The notes beneath the pieces are model-generated. The model was not told where the DNA came from. It worked only from the letters and a program-made list of their open reading frames with translations, and ran no database searches. The translations under genes and the position numbers were made by a program. A stretch of 64,000 nucleotides of DNA from Stichopus chloronotus (Eukaryota > Echinodermata > Holothuroidea > Aspidochirotida > Stichopodidae), in the NCBI GenBank assembly GCA_021234535.1, contig CM037840.1, forward strand, positions 2,488,421-2,552,420, written 5' to 3'. Positions 24,224-35,360 of this stretch are shown here, in pieces (position 1 is the stretch's first letter; every line of letters begins with the position of its first letter).

Positions 24224-24259
24224 AGGTCATTTGGAGGTTATCAGAGGTCATGGAGGTCA
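24224..24259 (+). promoter_or_regulatory. Cluster of AGGTCA half-sites (intron 1 of gene C)
   Basis: AGGTCA at 24224-24229, AGGTTA at 24235-24240, AGGTCA at 24245-24250 and 24254-24259, all in the same orientation, with spacers of 5, 4 and 3 nt. Direct repeats with such spacing are classical nuclear-receptor binding geometry. The motif is short, the host gene is dead, and it may be part of a dispersed repeat, so function is only a possibility. Confidence 0.3.
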
Positions 24260-24440
24260 TGGACATGAAACAGAGGTAATTATGGTAAACATTCTCTGCA
24301 AACAATCGTCTGAAGATTATTCAGCAGTCGCTAGAGCCACAGTCAAACTGTACGTTAGTGAATATTTACATTGTATCCTCATGTCTCAGTTTCAGTATAT
24401 TCATTAAACATATGCATAAATCAAATTTTCCTCTTTGCAG

Positions 24441-24553
24441 ACTTCTTTAAGGTTCTGACAAAATGGGCGGAAGATTACCGGTCAAATGGTACCTTTGCAA
24501 TGTATATGGGCTGGAATCCAACGGTAGTAGTTTACAACGTAAAAGATCTCGAA
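24441..24553 (+). pseudogene. CYP4 gene C exon 2, donor lost
   Basis: The acceptor is cctctttgcag. It reads DFFKVLTKWAEDY, then TFAMYMGWNPTVVVYNVKDLE, open and 113 nt long as in gene B. The following bases are gggaca where gene B has gtaaca, so the splice donor is destroyed. Confidence 0.85.
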
Positions 24554-25360
24554 GGGGACAAGAAAGGGGTCACTTTTTTGTTTCAGTAGAATTTTACTGT
24601 GCATAGATGTTGATCATGCAAAATGTGGTGGAGGGACAGAGTATAAATAACTTGTGTTTCTAATTCAGGTTTGTCTTTGTAAAACAAATGTGTTAAATGC
24701 AAATATTAAGTCTTCCAACGTTAAATATCTGAATAGTGTGTTAGTAATTCCGTTTAAGCTGTTTATACGTAAAACCATACTCTAGGTGTTACTTGTATTT
24801 GAGGAAAGGGAGTAGGAACATGAGGTGAAATTGGCATCTTTTTTAGCGCTGTACCTAGAGTGGAAAATGCAATTTTGTTTCAAGGATACAAGCGACAGCC
24901 TTGTATCCTTAGATAAAGCACGGTCAGCGTTAGAGTAGAATCACGGATGGATGTATACATGGTATTTTGCCTTCTGCTATATGACATTAATCGATAGTGG
25001 TAATTTGTCAATCAGCAGTTGACAGTGTTGACACACCTTTTCTCGGGGCTCGTTTTTAGTAAGATATTGTGTGATTATTTTACCAATCCAAACTTTCGTT
25101 TTGGTCTTTTTCATTAAAATCTTACTGTGTATGAATGAAACATGTTAATCAACTTTGGAACAGTGCATTACCTGGCAGACAATGTACTGCATTAATGCTA
25201 TCGCTGGATACACTGGGGTCCATGTGCATCTCTTGCATTAACCCCGATCGTGCATAATCCTATAGTGCATTATCCTGTAGTTAATTCACGCTGCAGCATT
25301 AATTATGATGTTGTACGGCCAAATAATTTACTGAATATTATGTCTTTTCTTACGTAATAG

Positions 25361-25446
25361 AGCATACTCCGTGATACAACTATCGACTTCAAGTCTTTCC
25401 ACTACTATTTTTTGAAATCCTGGCTAGGAGACGGTCTGGTGCTGAG
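25361..25446 (+). CDS. CYP4 gene C exon 3
   Basis: The acceptor is tacgtaatag and the donor gttagt starts at 25447. It encodes SILRDTTIDFKSFHYYFLKS and WLGDGLVL and ends in phase 2 (AG), which joins C-AAA of exon 4 to make Ser-Lys. It is the reference for the original exon 3 end. Confidence 0.85.
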
Positions 25447-26825
25447 GTTAGTTGTAATCAACATTAACTAAGCTACTGTTCTCTAATTTATGCACTGACA
25501 AGGATTTGTAATTTTCGGGGTGCAGAGAGGACTGAGGACACTTAAATTGATGAGAAAAGTAGATCTTCTGCTAGCACCTATCAGTGTTGAAGTCTAGACG
25601 ATACTGTCCGAGACCAAGAGCCAGACCGAGTGATATGTGTTTTCTAATCCAAGACTGAGACCAATTCATTTCAATCCGACTTCAAGTACACATTCATTTT
25701 TCAAAGAAGCAGAGAATACTCAAAGCATCTCCATAATAATAGATAGGCATGTCTAAACTACATCAGCCTAAATTAAATCAATGAGATAACCTTTAAACAA
25801 ATATATGAGGAATTAATTTCAGTAGACTGTCTCAAATTAATCATCAGAGGATATTTAAAATGTGTGAATGCCTGAGGATAGTTGCTGAAGATATCCTGGC
25901 TGATAAAGACACAATAAATCGATAAGTGACAGCGTTTAATTCTTTTTTTTCGTTGATGCCACATTTGATGAAAATGCCGATTGTATCTCATTAGTAATGC
26001 AAGAGTTTTTCCTTTTACAGCATTATTGACTTATTTCGCTACCACTTCTGGATAGATGTAACCAGAGTCAGCTCTAGTCCAAATCTGACAGTGATACTGA
26101 CCTCCATTACACGTCTGTCTATGCTGTAATAATGAAGGAAAATCTTTTAGAAGAATGTCTCATAGGTCAAGAGCAGTAGGAATGAAAAAGAAACTGAAAT
26201 GGGGACACAGCATGAAACTGATGACTGAACATTTCACACTGAAATAGGTTTCAAATTGATTATTCCATATAGCAGGATGCCGAATTCTTATATGGGCCAC
26301 TTAGTTTCTTCAGGTTACAATGAACTGGCAGTAATTTCCATCGAACTGGTTTGCACCACTGGAGTAAGACACTAACACTGTAGCAAGTGAACACGCAATA
26401 GCCGAAATCGAAACTAGTAGCACAAGCAGGGAGAGAAAGTCCATTAGAGAGGGCTATGTTCTCTTGTATTATCGTTGGAGTGGGTGTGTTAGTGTGTGGG
26501 GTGCAGTTTTCGGAATTTCGGAATGACTTTGTTGCCATTTGGTTCCTCTACGTTGTTGTAGATATATCAATATGTAGTCAATGTAATCTTTAGTAATAAA
26601 GTCTATAAGTGTTCTATACTTACTTTTCATTGTCCAAATATTTTGAGTCTCATCAAATTAATTCAAAATAAAGTGAATAAAATATTTATGAACTACAGAA
26701 ATTCGTTGCAATCCAAGTTAATGCAAAAATTGTTTGGAAATATTAAGAACATTAGAGAAAGAGATCATTTAAAACACATACCGTTCGTTTATTCAGTTAG
26801 AAATATGCTTTTCTAATTATTTCAG

Positions 26826-27016
26826 CAAAGGACAAAAGTGGAGCTTCAGAAGGAAATTATTGACTCCATCCTTCCATTTCTCCATCTTGGAAAGATTTCT
26901 CCCCACCATGAACGAACATGCAAGACATTTGTCAGACAAGTTGTGTGATTTAGCAGGTTCTCAAGAAGTCGGCATCTGCTCCCTGATAACTTTGTGTTCT
27001 TTGGATACATTATTTG
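26826..27016 (+). CDS. CYP4 gene C exon 4 (C-helix)
   Basis: The acceptor is taattatttcag and the donor gtaaga starts at 27017. It encodes KGQKWSFRRKLLTPSFHFSI with the C-helix WxxxR, then LERFLPTMNEHARHLSDKL and a segment ending SLDTLF. Open, 191 nt. Confidence 0.9.
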
Positions 27017-27319
27017 GTAAGAAATACGTCCAAATGGGTCTCGGACTTACGTTGGAAGTAACCACATATGAAACCTATAAAGAACTGAGACCGCAGTTCC
27101 ACGAGGTCAAAGGCCCTCGAGATCGAAAGTCCATTTAACCGGCAAGAAAACATACAATTTCAGCCAAGCATGCATATCTTGCTGACCTATTTTGTTTCAT
27201 CTATCTCGTGGGTTGTAACCCTATTGAACAGGTTGGTTTCTGTGGCCCGTTTTTGTTGGTTTGTAATCTGTAGGCAGTAGTAATTTGTGTTAACTGTTTT
27301 GGTAACTGTTTGGTTAACA

Positions 27320-27520
27320 TACCATTGAAGGTAAGAAGTGATTAAATTACTGCACTATAACGGTAAAAACTGATCTACAGTGCTATCGGTCTGTGAAACG
27401 TATGTTATCGTGTTGTAATACAACACTGCTTTTATGTCTACCATTAACGGTAAGAACTGTAAACGGTCAGCCACCATTAAAGATAAGAACTGATCCGTCC
27501 AGAGGATTGGGTCCTGAGTT
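27320..27520 (+). repeat. Fragment of the attaacggtaagaactg repeat family
   Basis: Four degenerate copies of a short unit (accattaacggtaagaactg and variants, with starts near 27322, 27355, 27440 and 27475), preceded by a gttgtaatacaac palindrome. The same doublet plus palindrome occurs in the composite repeats at 55976-56558 and 61773-62414. Confidence 0.65.
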
Positions 27521-28018
27521 AAATATGAACAGACTTGAGTAAGTCGAACTATGATGACATATTACCCCAATAGATAGGGATTTATCGTATCTCTTTGTTA
27601 TGCTTACCTATGATTCCCATGATTTCATATACACTTGTATACAATTTTGTATAGGTGTATCATACAGTGATTAAATTAATCAGTACTTTAATTTGATTAG
27701 ATGCCTAACTATTGAGACTAGTTGTCAGCAAATTCTAAAGAAAAACAAAAGTTTTTCAAGTTTATCGTGGACCCACGTGTATTGAGGTTTGTTGGTTCTA
27801 CTTGCTATAACTGATGTGAAACGTGGTCTTGGATCATATTTAAGTACTATGAAAGGGTTTCTATTATTCTTGGACAAGTGTAAGGTGTGTTTAGAGCTAG
27901 ATATAAATACTTTGATCAGCTCATAAAAGGGCCAAGATACATTGTATTCAAATTAGGATGATACACTTTCTAGCCAATGAAGATTCATACTATTCAGTAT
28001 TTTCCCTACTCTATGTAG

Positions 28019-28088
28019 AGATCATCGTGGGAGTGAACCTGAAATGTCAGAGAGGACAAGGGAAAGATTATTTACGAACCGTTCACAG
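28019..28088 (+). CDS. CYP4 gene C exon 5
   Basis: 70 nt between acceptor ctatgtag and donor gtgagt at 28089. In the phase from exon 4 it reads EIIVGVNLKCQRGQGKDYLR, matching gene B exon 5. Open. Confidence 0.85.
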
Positions 28089-28108
28089 GTGAGTTGAAGA
28101 GGAGAAGG

Positions 28109-28123
28109 GAAGGGGGGGGGGGC
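28109..28123 (+). repeat. Poly-G run in intron 5 of gene C
   Basis: A run of about ten G residues, one of the recurring poly-G tracts in this window. Confidence 0.85.
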
Positions 28124-28564
28124 GGATATCACTCCGTAGCATTGCAATGTGCTAGATGTTTAAATGGTAACTGATTTTACTTCATTGAAAGTATCCTAGA
28201 TGGCATGAAGAATAGTTTGTCATATCCGACATTAATTTATAGACGTTTGAATTTTCTTTGAAAGACATATGTTGAAAATCAATTGTCGTAATATAACTGA
28301 ATATTAGAAAATCAGAAAAAAAAAAATAATTTGGGGGAGTGCCAGCGCAAGACCTCATGATTCTTAAGCACATATTGCCTAGTCCTTTTTAAGGTCATCA
28401 CAGCTGCGTTATACGTATTGCTTAACATAGGGAAGGTTGGTTTTTAAAACATATTATTTCCACTTGCACATAAATTGATACCCATATTCCGTTGTTCATG
28501 TCTAAACTAAATCTCTAGCATGTTGCAATATAACTTTCTAAATAGTTTAATATTTTGTGTAAAG

Positions 28565-28691
28565 GTTGTCAGAAATAATTACAGAAAGACTTAGGTATCC
28601 TTGGTGCTGGAGTGACAAAATCTTTAAATGGACACCACTTGGAAGGCAGTGGACGAAACACCTAAATATTCTTCACGCCACAACCATAAAG
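28565..28691 (+). CDS. CYP4 gene C exon 6
   Basis: The acceptor is ttgtgtaaag and the donor gtaaag starts at 28692. It encodes RLSEIITERLRYPWCW, IFKWTPLGRQW and KHLNILHATTIK, with the same 127-nt length as in gene B. Open. Confidence 0.88.
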
Positions 28692-29108
28692 GTAAAGAAG
28701 CATGAAGTAAATAATGTATTGTGTCGCATTGCGTTGTTGTGAACTGTTATCGCTAGAGATATACTGCTGAGCTAACAAATCATCGTAAAAGTGATACTCT
28801 TTATTAGTATTTCATTATTGTGCGTCTACTGCACCAATTGGAATATCGAACCACAGCAATGGTGAGCATCTTCATCGAGAGTGTAAGTGCTACGTGTTTT
28901 TGATTAGACAAAAATGAGTAACTCAGGACACAATACCCTTTTTTATATGTAGCCCACTAACACCAATGATAGGCCACAGCAGGAGGCTAAAAACAGAGAT
29001 GTTTGCGTCAAGTGATATGTGTGTCATATTAGTAAGCATCCACCTCTGATGAACTTCTTGCATTTTGTTTACCAATTTAGTGTTGAGGAACATGTTGTCG
29101 TTTTTCAG

Positions 29109-29296
29109 ATAATTAAAGACAGAAAGAAAGAACTTGAACCAAACGAATTGATGACGTCATTATTGACAATATGTCACAAGTGATGAGGAAGCGTCGCAGG
29201 TTGGCTTTTCTGGATTTGTTGATAGAAGCACAAAGACAGAACAAGGCCCTCACCGACGAAGGAATCCAGGAAGAGGTTGATACATTTATGTTTGGG
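29109..29296 (+). pseudogene. CYP4 gene C exon 7, 1-nt deletion
   Basis: The acceptor is tcgtttttcag and the donor gtgatt starts at 29297. After [12 protein letters not shown] one base is missing relative to gene B (ccaaacgaatt against tcaaaaggaatt), leading to TGA at 29181-29183. The later part, [16 protein letters not shown] and [16 protein letters not shown], is intact in its own frame and complements the lesion of gene B. Confidence 0.85.
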
Positions 29297-29474
29297 GTGA
29301 TTCATGTGATGTATCATCATGAACATCTGAGTTTTGTTTTTGTCCAGTGGCTGTGAATGGTTGGCCATTATACTCTGAAGAGTCACTGACGACAAGAAGT
29401 AATATTCAATGAAGTCAAATGAAGGGGGTAATTGTTGATAAGACCAGTCACACTGGATGTAACATTCTATAATG

Positions 29475-29643
29475 TTGTATGGAGGGACTCTTCTCTTCTT
29501 TGGATTTTACCTTCTTCATCGTGATCCGAGACATTTCCCTAATCCAGAAAAATAAAATCCAGATCGTTTCCTACCAGAAATCTGTGAAGGTAGACCAAGT
29601 TTTGCATTCCTTCCATTCTCCGCTGGTCACAGAAACTGCATTG
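29475..29643 (+). pseudogene. CYP4 gene C heme exon remnant
   Basis: It reads GTLLFFGFYLLHRDPRHFPN, then PEK and TAA (29553-29555) where gene A has a Phe codon, then [20 protein letters not shown] and SAGHRNCI. The heme signature is intact and a donor-like gtgggt follows at 29644. The 5' end has drifted and no clear acceptor remains, so the left border is approximate. Confidence 0.85.
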
Positions 29644-30544
29644 GTGGGTTATCTACTGTTACCACAAATGAATGAATCTTACATCTTAGAAAGCTTTCTT
29701 TGATCCAACTAGTATGTTTTCGACTTTCATTGCCTAATGTCCTTTCTTTGCAAAGGCTCTTGTTACGATTTGCGAGAAATTCAATACCGTCCAGATATGA
29801 TATACATTTTTTGGTTAAATGACCCAAAACAACGATTTTTTTCAACTGTCGTTCAAAAATCGGACTTCACGAAATAAGTTATTTTGATGACTTCTGCATC
29901 ACATTGAAAAATAATAATAAAAAAGAAATCAAGTATCAAATCAAGTATCATTTAATGAACCACATGCAGAAATGTTTGGTGAATGGCTCAGAAAGTGTTG
30001 GTTACAAGAAGAGGTGAAGGTTACGCAATGACTAATTGACTGGCAAGATATTTTGAAAGTGGTTTTGAAAACACAATTGTGAAACTTGATGGTGGATTCA
30101 AAATGTAGGCTTGGATATTGTGGAAACTATTCCGGTAAATCCATGTAAACATGTCTAATACTTAAAAACACAAATATGCTTAAAAACACAAATATGCTTA
30201 TATTGTCATGGAAGAGAACAGTGTGTCATTTTGTTGAAAACACTTAATTCTTCTTCCATTTCAATAATAAATCGCAGCAGCTTAAAACATTTCTTGCTCC
30301 CTTCTCATTTACAAATTTCTGCCTATGGGCATGTAAAGCTAAGCTCCTCTGACATTATCTGCAACATAGATCAAGAAAACCTGGGCATTTCATATCTAAT
30401 TTACCGTGTTATTTTTTCCTACCTAGGAGGTAAAATCACTGTCATGTGACAAAAATGATCTAAGGCGATGGGGAATGTAACAAGATATATCAAACTTAAC
30501 CTTTGTTTTAGTGTGGTATGAAAGAGAAGATTTGTGGAGGCTTT
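29644..30544. other. Region after gene C up to the gap
   Basis: No match to the terminal CYP4 exon is visible. A tandem 16-mer (cttaaaaacacaaatatg) occurs twice at about 30160-30197. Nothing else is recognised. Confidence 0.6.
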
Positions 30545-30644
30545 NNNNNNNNNNNNNNNNNNNNNNNNNNNNNNNNNNNNNNNNNNNNNNNNNNNNNNNN
30601 NNNNNNNNNNNNNNNNNNNNNNNNNNNNNNNNNNNNNNNNNNNN
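30545..30644. other. Assembly gap, 100 N
   Basis: Exactly 100 N bases, the conventional placeholder for a gap of unknown size. Distances across it, and the absence of gene C exon 11, should be read with that in mind. Confidence 0.99.
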
Positions 30645-33061
30645 GAATGTTCTTTTCTTGGGCATCGGTTTAACATATATTTGTGATACAACACTTACAA
30701 CACTCTCCCTGGACAGACGTGTTTAGCTTTTACAAAATATCATATGCTAGATGAGAAATAAAAGGTAACGGAGTTTTCTTTAAGTTTCACTTGACAATTA
30801 ATCTGATTATGATGCTAATAAAAATGATTGCTGTAGCTGTCATCATTGTTGTTGCTCAGTTGTATCAAGTCTTCTGCTTCTTTAAGATTTCTGTTTGATT
30901 CTGTTCTTTCCCGTTTCTTGCTGGTAATTTAATTCTCACTTACATACAAAATTATTGTATCGCTTCCCTCAAGTACTTGTTCCAAGGTAGATGAGGAAAT
31001 TGCAGTGCTGGCTCCAAGTCATTCAGTTCAGAGGAGAGTACATGACCAAGTATCCTCCTCTGAAAGATAATGTTAAAGAAGGAAAAAGAGAAAATTGAGA
31101 ATTAAAAATTGTCAGCTCTCCATTTTATTCCCAGTTTCATTATGTCCATACCATTTTGGCAGTACAGTAGTACTAATTAAACAGTATCTGTCTTAGATGG
31201 TGAGTCGAAGGCTATCGTGTAGTTACGTGGTCAACCTCTGGGGCCAACATGATTTTGTGCAGGTAAATCCTAAAATAATTTAAGAATAATGACTTTGAAG
31301 AGTGCCAGACAAGGATATAGACTGTTTTACTCTACTCAAATGTGAAAACTTCACTGTGTGAATTTTGCAAGTTAGAATACACTGAATAGTAATTAGTATT
31401 GGTTGGTTACAAATACTTCAGTTTGAAAAACGTTAGTTCCTATACTACTAGTGGTAGTTCCTATAGCGACGTGGCAATTTATAGTAGGTGTCCGGTCAGC
31501 TAAAATTAATGTTGGCTAAAATACATAATGATGTGACAATTTACAGGGCTACTCACAAGCTAAGGGCAATGTCATGGGTAGTTTAGGAGTTAGGTAACTT
31601 CAGCCGTGGCCTCGATAATAGGGAAGATTGTAGAGATGCGATACGTTTTGTTTGAAATATCATAAAATTGATCTGCATTATATAATAATAATAAAAATAT
31701 AAGGAAATCTGAATAATATTTCAACCTAAATGGTAAACACGAGATTTATTTGATTGTATGTCCAGCCCCCTTATTACCTTAAGAACGCAGGTAACTAGGT
31801 TCACGGTATACTTGAAGAGTTGACATTAGTGGCTTTAACACACACAGTTTCTTTCTTTTTTTTTTCTTCTCCTATACGTATTGCACTGTAAAATGTTAGT
31901 AGGCTTATGCAAAGTTTCTTTGTGGAGATTGTTAACATGACTGAACTAGCTTCCATTTTCAATCCTCTAAATTTACACACTCATCTGAATTGGTTCATTT
32001 CTGCCGACAATATTACGTCATGAATCCAGCACTGTATCTTTCATGGATGTTAACTCTTTGACCTAAGTATAGAATTCGCCACATAAATTCCATTCTCTAT
32101 GTTTCTGTCACATAGCTATGAATAGTTGATTTGGGGAAAGTCCTAGAACCTAAACATAATGTTTTTTTGTGAAGACAATCTAACCATGGAGACTCCTAAG
32201 GTTTGGTTCGTGAGGGCACGGGAAAAAAGGTAATGGACAAATTTAGTAATGGTGTCATGCGGCATTCTTTGATGCCAAGTTATAATATGCTAGTACGGTG
32301 ACTCCAGGAAATATCATGGTGAATCCAGGAGTCACCATGATATCTTGATTTTGCTGAGGATACTCTAATCACACTTAAACTTGAGAATAAACTTGTACTT
32401 GCACGACTGTTAATATATCTTTAAAGATTGACCATCGTATACTAACAATTTTAGGTAATGTGGTTATAGGTATAATTATGCAACAGTAGTGAAGTAATTG
32501 ACAAAACGATAAACCATTGTGGTCCTAAATCTTATCCGTCTAAATTAAAGCTGGGGAGTGAGTAGCAAAGCTGTCAGGGAAAGTCAAACTTCGCTGACAT
32601 AATATTGTTTAAGGCCAATTTTTGCATACATGAATATTCATATTCATTCCCATTGGCCTGTTTGATTTCAATTAATAGTGATTGACTGTTATTCTTTCTT
32701 GGAGAGCCTAAATTTTGTAAGGGCAACGAAAAGTCGAGCCAATTTTCATATATAAATATTTGGAAGATGAGTAATTAGTTCTCTTTCAGATTCTGTGACA
32801 GGTGATTTTTTCCCCTAATTTCTCTTCCTTGAAACACTGACGAATATCAAAGGTAGATGACCAGGCGATTGCCAGTACAACCCATATTCCGGCTTTAAAC
32901 TTGTGCGCATAATTATTTGAATTGGATTTGTCTTGACAAACATTGTTTGCGTTGTGATTCATTCAAATCAATATTTCATTTATCGTATTGCTATCCGTGA
33001 AATTCTCAGCTCCAAATTTTACTGATCAAAATATTCCACAATTTCTGTTTTACTTTAAACA
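30645..33061. other. Sequence left of the tandem array, no gene recognised
   Basis: Short frames only. If the minus-strand gene proposed for the array continues, its 3' exons should lie here, but I could not identify any with confidence. A short inverted repeat around 32301-32342 (tgactcctgg type words) is visible: tgactccaggaaatatcatgg and its near-inverse. Confidence 0.5.
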
Positions 33062-33191
33062 AATGATCTTTGACCTCCATTAAAAACCAAAGGGGTCATC
33101 TACAATTATCAGCAATACAACAAAATGCTTTCAGAGTTTTGTCTCCATGACATCTTATGACTTTGGACTCAATGAAAATTAATTAAAGGTT

Positions 33192-33208
33192 AATTAAGCA
33201 CAGTATTA
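33192..33208 (+). other. Deletion junction with a 17-nt copied insert
   Basis: At the left edge, unit sequence matching about 35008-35137 is joined to sequence matching 37058 onward, so some 1.92 kb is missing. Between them is aattaagcacagtatta, an exact copy of 33275-33291 inside the adjacent exon. Confidence 0.8.
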
Positions 33209-33235
33209 TCAGTGGATTCATCACAGAAAACTTAC

Positions 33236-33379
33236 CACTATTCAGACCAGTACTCATCAATGTACTCGACGGAGAATTAAGCACAGTATTAGGTGTCGCA
33301 GCATTCGGCGCCACAGGAGGAATCGGAAAAGTCGTAGGACAATTCGGTACCTGAATCGTCTCAGGAGGTTTAGTGAACA
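33236..33379 (-). CDS. Array exon copy 1 (Pro/Thr/Asn-rich, last in minus order)
   Basis: Minus strand: the acceptor tctttttccatag precedes 33379 and donor gtaagt follows 33236. The 144 nt carry 47 full codons starting FTKPPETIQVPNCPTTFP and ending STLMSTGLNS, with 2 nt before and 1 nt after (phase 1-1). No domain is recognised; composition suggests a disordered linker. This copy lies next to the deletion junction: reading past the donor gives a stop at 33183-33185, so it lacks the GWLQARLPFN part of the other copies. Confidence 0.55.
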
Positions 33380-34549
33380 CTATGGAAAAAGACAATGAAT
33401 CACTGTGAAACAAACTATATCACGGACATATCAATCTAATTTATTATTGCAGTGTGCTCAGCTCACAATTATTATTTTCTTAAATGACCTCCTTGATACT
33501 TAAAAGGTATGTATGGTTTGCCTGCATTTTGTATATTTGCTTTCTATAGTTAAGTCAAAGTAAACGTCAGTACGGAGCGGTTGAGTTACTAACATACAAC
33601 ATGTGCATATATGACAGGTATACAGTGACATGCGGTAATATATAAGCGGTTCAAAGGAAAAATCGGAGGAGTAGAGAACGTTATGCAAATAGGAAATAAA
33701 TCACCAGGAACAGAATCTGCCTTGAATATTTTAAACTTAGAATATAAATATATAATTTTAATAAATTCTGCTCAGCTGGCAATTGCTTCGTTTCTTTTTT
33801 TCAATGAAGGTCTGGGAACCTAACACGTGTGTTTCTTTTACATGTACTATCTATAACCCAAAATTGATTTCAGGGAGCAGTGGCCACGCAAAAGTATACA
33901 AAAACATGTAAATACAGCATATGCATGTTGTGATATACTGTGTAACATACTGTATAACATACGCCATCACCATCTCATAGCTTCCTTGTCTGTCTTCGGC
34001 AAGGAATCAATAAGGATTCTGCGATAGTGCTCAATATGGTACATACGAACCAAGTATGACATTTGTGCAAGATAGTCTTTTACATAGCCTTTAATGTGTC
34101 ACGTAACTTTAGACAACTTACTGATGTGAATATTCACTAACACGAGCTAACACTGATAACGGTACAGTGTAAGTTCACAATATAGTACCATCCTCGTGAT
34201 TATCTGTCTGGCTTCATAACCTCAGACACATAATGCGTGTCAGCTAAAAAGTCAGTGTTTACAAAACGTCCAACACATACATTGACATGTTTTTTATATT
34301 CATAGTTGCTGGTGTTATTTGTTTCTTCTGGAGTGTCTATGTCTACAAGCTTCCTTATGCTTTTTATAGACACTCCTCAGTCTCTTGTCTTTTTCATATT
34401 CTGTATGTATTTGCCATTTCAATCATCGTTTTGTGAATGTTTTCAAAGGGACTGAAATAAATATTATACGAACAAACATGTAAATATTACCCGCACCAAA
34501 TAGCTGTGTGATATTAATACAGTTAGGGGCAATCTCAGAGGTGATCTTG

Positions 34550-34784
34550 TTACTTTGAGATTACTTTTCTCTGTAGAACTGGATGATAAGTCTTAAGAGG
34601 GGGGGGGGGGGGGGTTCCAGATTCAGAGGTGAGTCTTTGGGAACCACGAAACAAAGCAACCAGAAAGTCAAAGTTGTGTAGGTGAAGTAGAAAAAAGTAC
34701 TGTCCCATGCTGTGAAGTCTAGATTTTTCTTCGAGTGACCGCTGTGATAAACGACAAAGATCAGCTGTTTGCAATGGACAACCT
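34550..34784 (-). other. Conserved minus-strand ORF in each unit (candidate exon)
   Basis: After an acceptor-like gtttgtttgcag the minus strand is open: CPLQTADLCRLSQRSLEEKS and onward, about 57 codons to the poly-C run. Equivalent blocks recur in units 2-5 (from about 38636, 42488, 46336 and 50185 downward). Because the units are nearly identical, recurrence is not independent evidence for coding. No family is recognised. Confidence 0.25.
34599..34614 (+). repeat. Length-variable poly-G run of the array unit
   Basis: 16 G here; 15 in the next unit (about 38451-38465), then 14, 13 and 13 in units 3, 4 and 5. It is the main source of unit-length differences. Confidence 0.9.
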
Positions 34785-35153
34785 GCAAACAAACTTTTAA
34801 GTTCCATTATCTTTCCCATTTTGAGAAACCGTTTCTACACAAACTATGACCTCAAGTGATATTCAGTGTCCTCTATAACGAACAAAAGAGATTATTTACT
34901 TGTATACTACTACACCAGGTACCAACATTTTTAGCCTGAAGTTAGAGCAACGTGTACTTTTTGAGATATCTTGATCGAAATGCTTTCAAATTCTTGTGAC
35001 CTCAAATGATCTTTCACCTCCATTAAAAACCAAAGGGGTCATCTACAATTATCAGCAATACAACAAAATGCTTTCAGAGTTTTGTCTCCATGACATCTTA
35101 TGACCTTTGGACTCAATGAAAATCAATTAAAGGTTAAGAAAGGAATTTGGTCC

Positions 35154-35360
35154 TTAAGTATCCCCATTCTTACTGAAAACGAACCCTGAGAAAAGGTTAA
35201 CAAATTTACAACATGTCAACAATATTCGTGCGCGAAACAGAAAGTAACCCGTAGACAAAACGAATAACAATAAGAATTGACATAGCAATAACGCGCGCTT
35301 TAGTTCGTTTGCGTGCTTTAGTATAGTTGTTTGCAACTTGTAGTGTACTGATGTGTGCAC
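35154..35360 (-). other. Conserved minus-strand ORF with a hydrophobic segment
   Basis: An open frame of up to 68 codons containing LLLCQFLLLFVLSTGYFLF, a plausible membrane segment, with an internal donor-like gtaaga after GFVFS. If spliced in phase 1 to the block at 34784 the frame stays open. It recurs in units 2-5 (39006, 42857, 46706 and 50555 as left ends). Units 2 and 3 lack the first ATG region through an a/c change. It could equally be chance. Confidence 0.25.

Larger units (their letters stand above)
22214..29643 (+). pseudogene. CYP4V-like gene C, decayed and incomplete
   Basis: Eight blocks align in order with gene B exons 1-7 and 10. Exons 3, 4, 5 and 6 are open and correctly spliced on paper. 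Defects: exon 1 lacks 13 nt at 22380/22381; the donor after exon 2 reads gg and not gt (24554); exon 7 lacks one nucleotide near 29143 and stops at TGA 29181; the heme block has TAA at 29553; and no equivalents of exons 8 (I-helix) and 9 (K-helix) lie in the 170 nt before the heme block. Exon 11 was not found before the assembly gap at 30545. The combination marks a dead gene, older than the loss of function in gene B or decaying faster. Confidence 0.88.

Noticed and set aside
34599..34614. Poly-G runs as regulatory G-quadruplexes
   Set aside because: Homopolymer G can form such structures, but the runs vary in length between units and occur in introns and repeats without other evidence of function.
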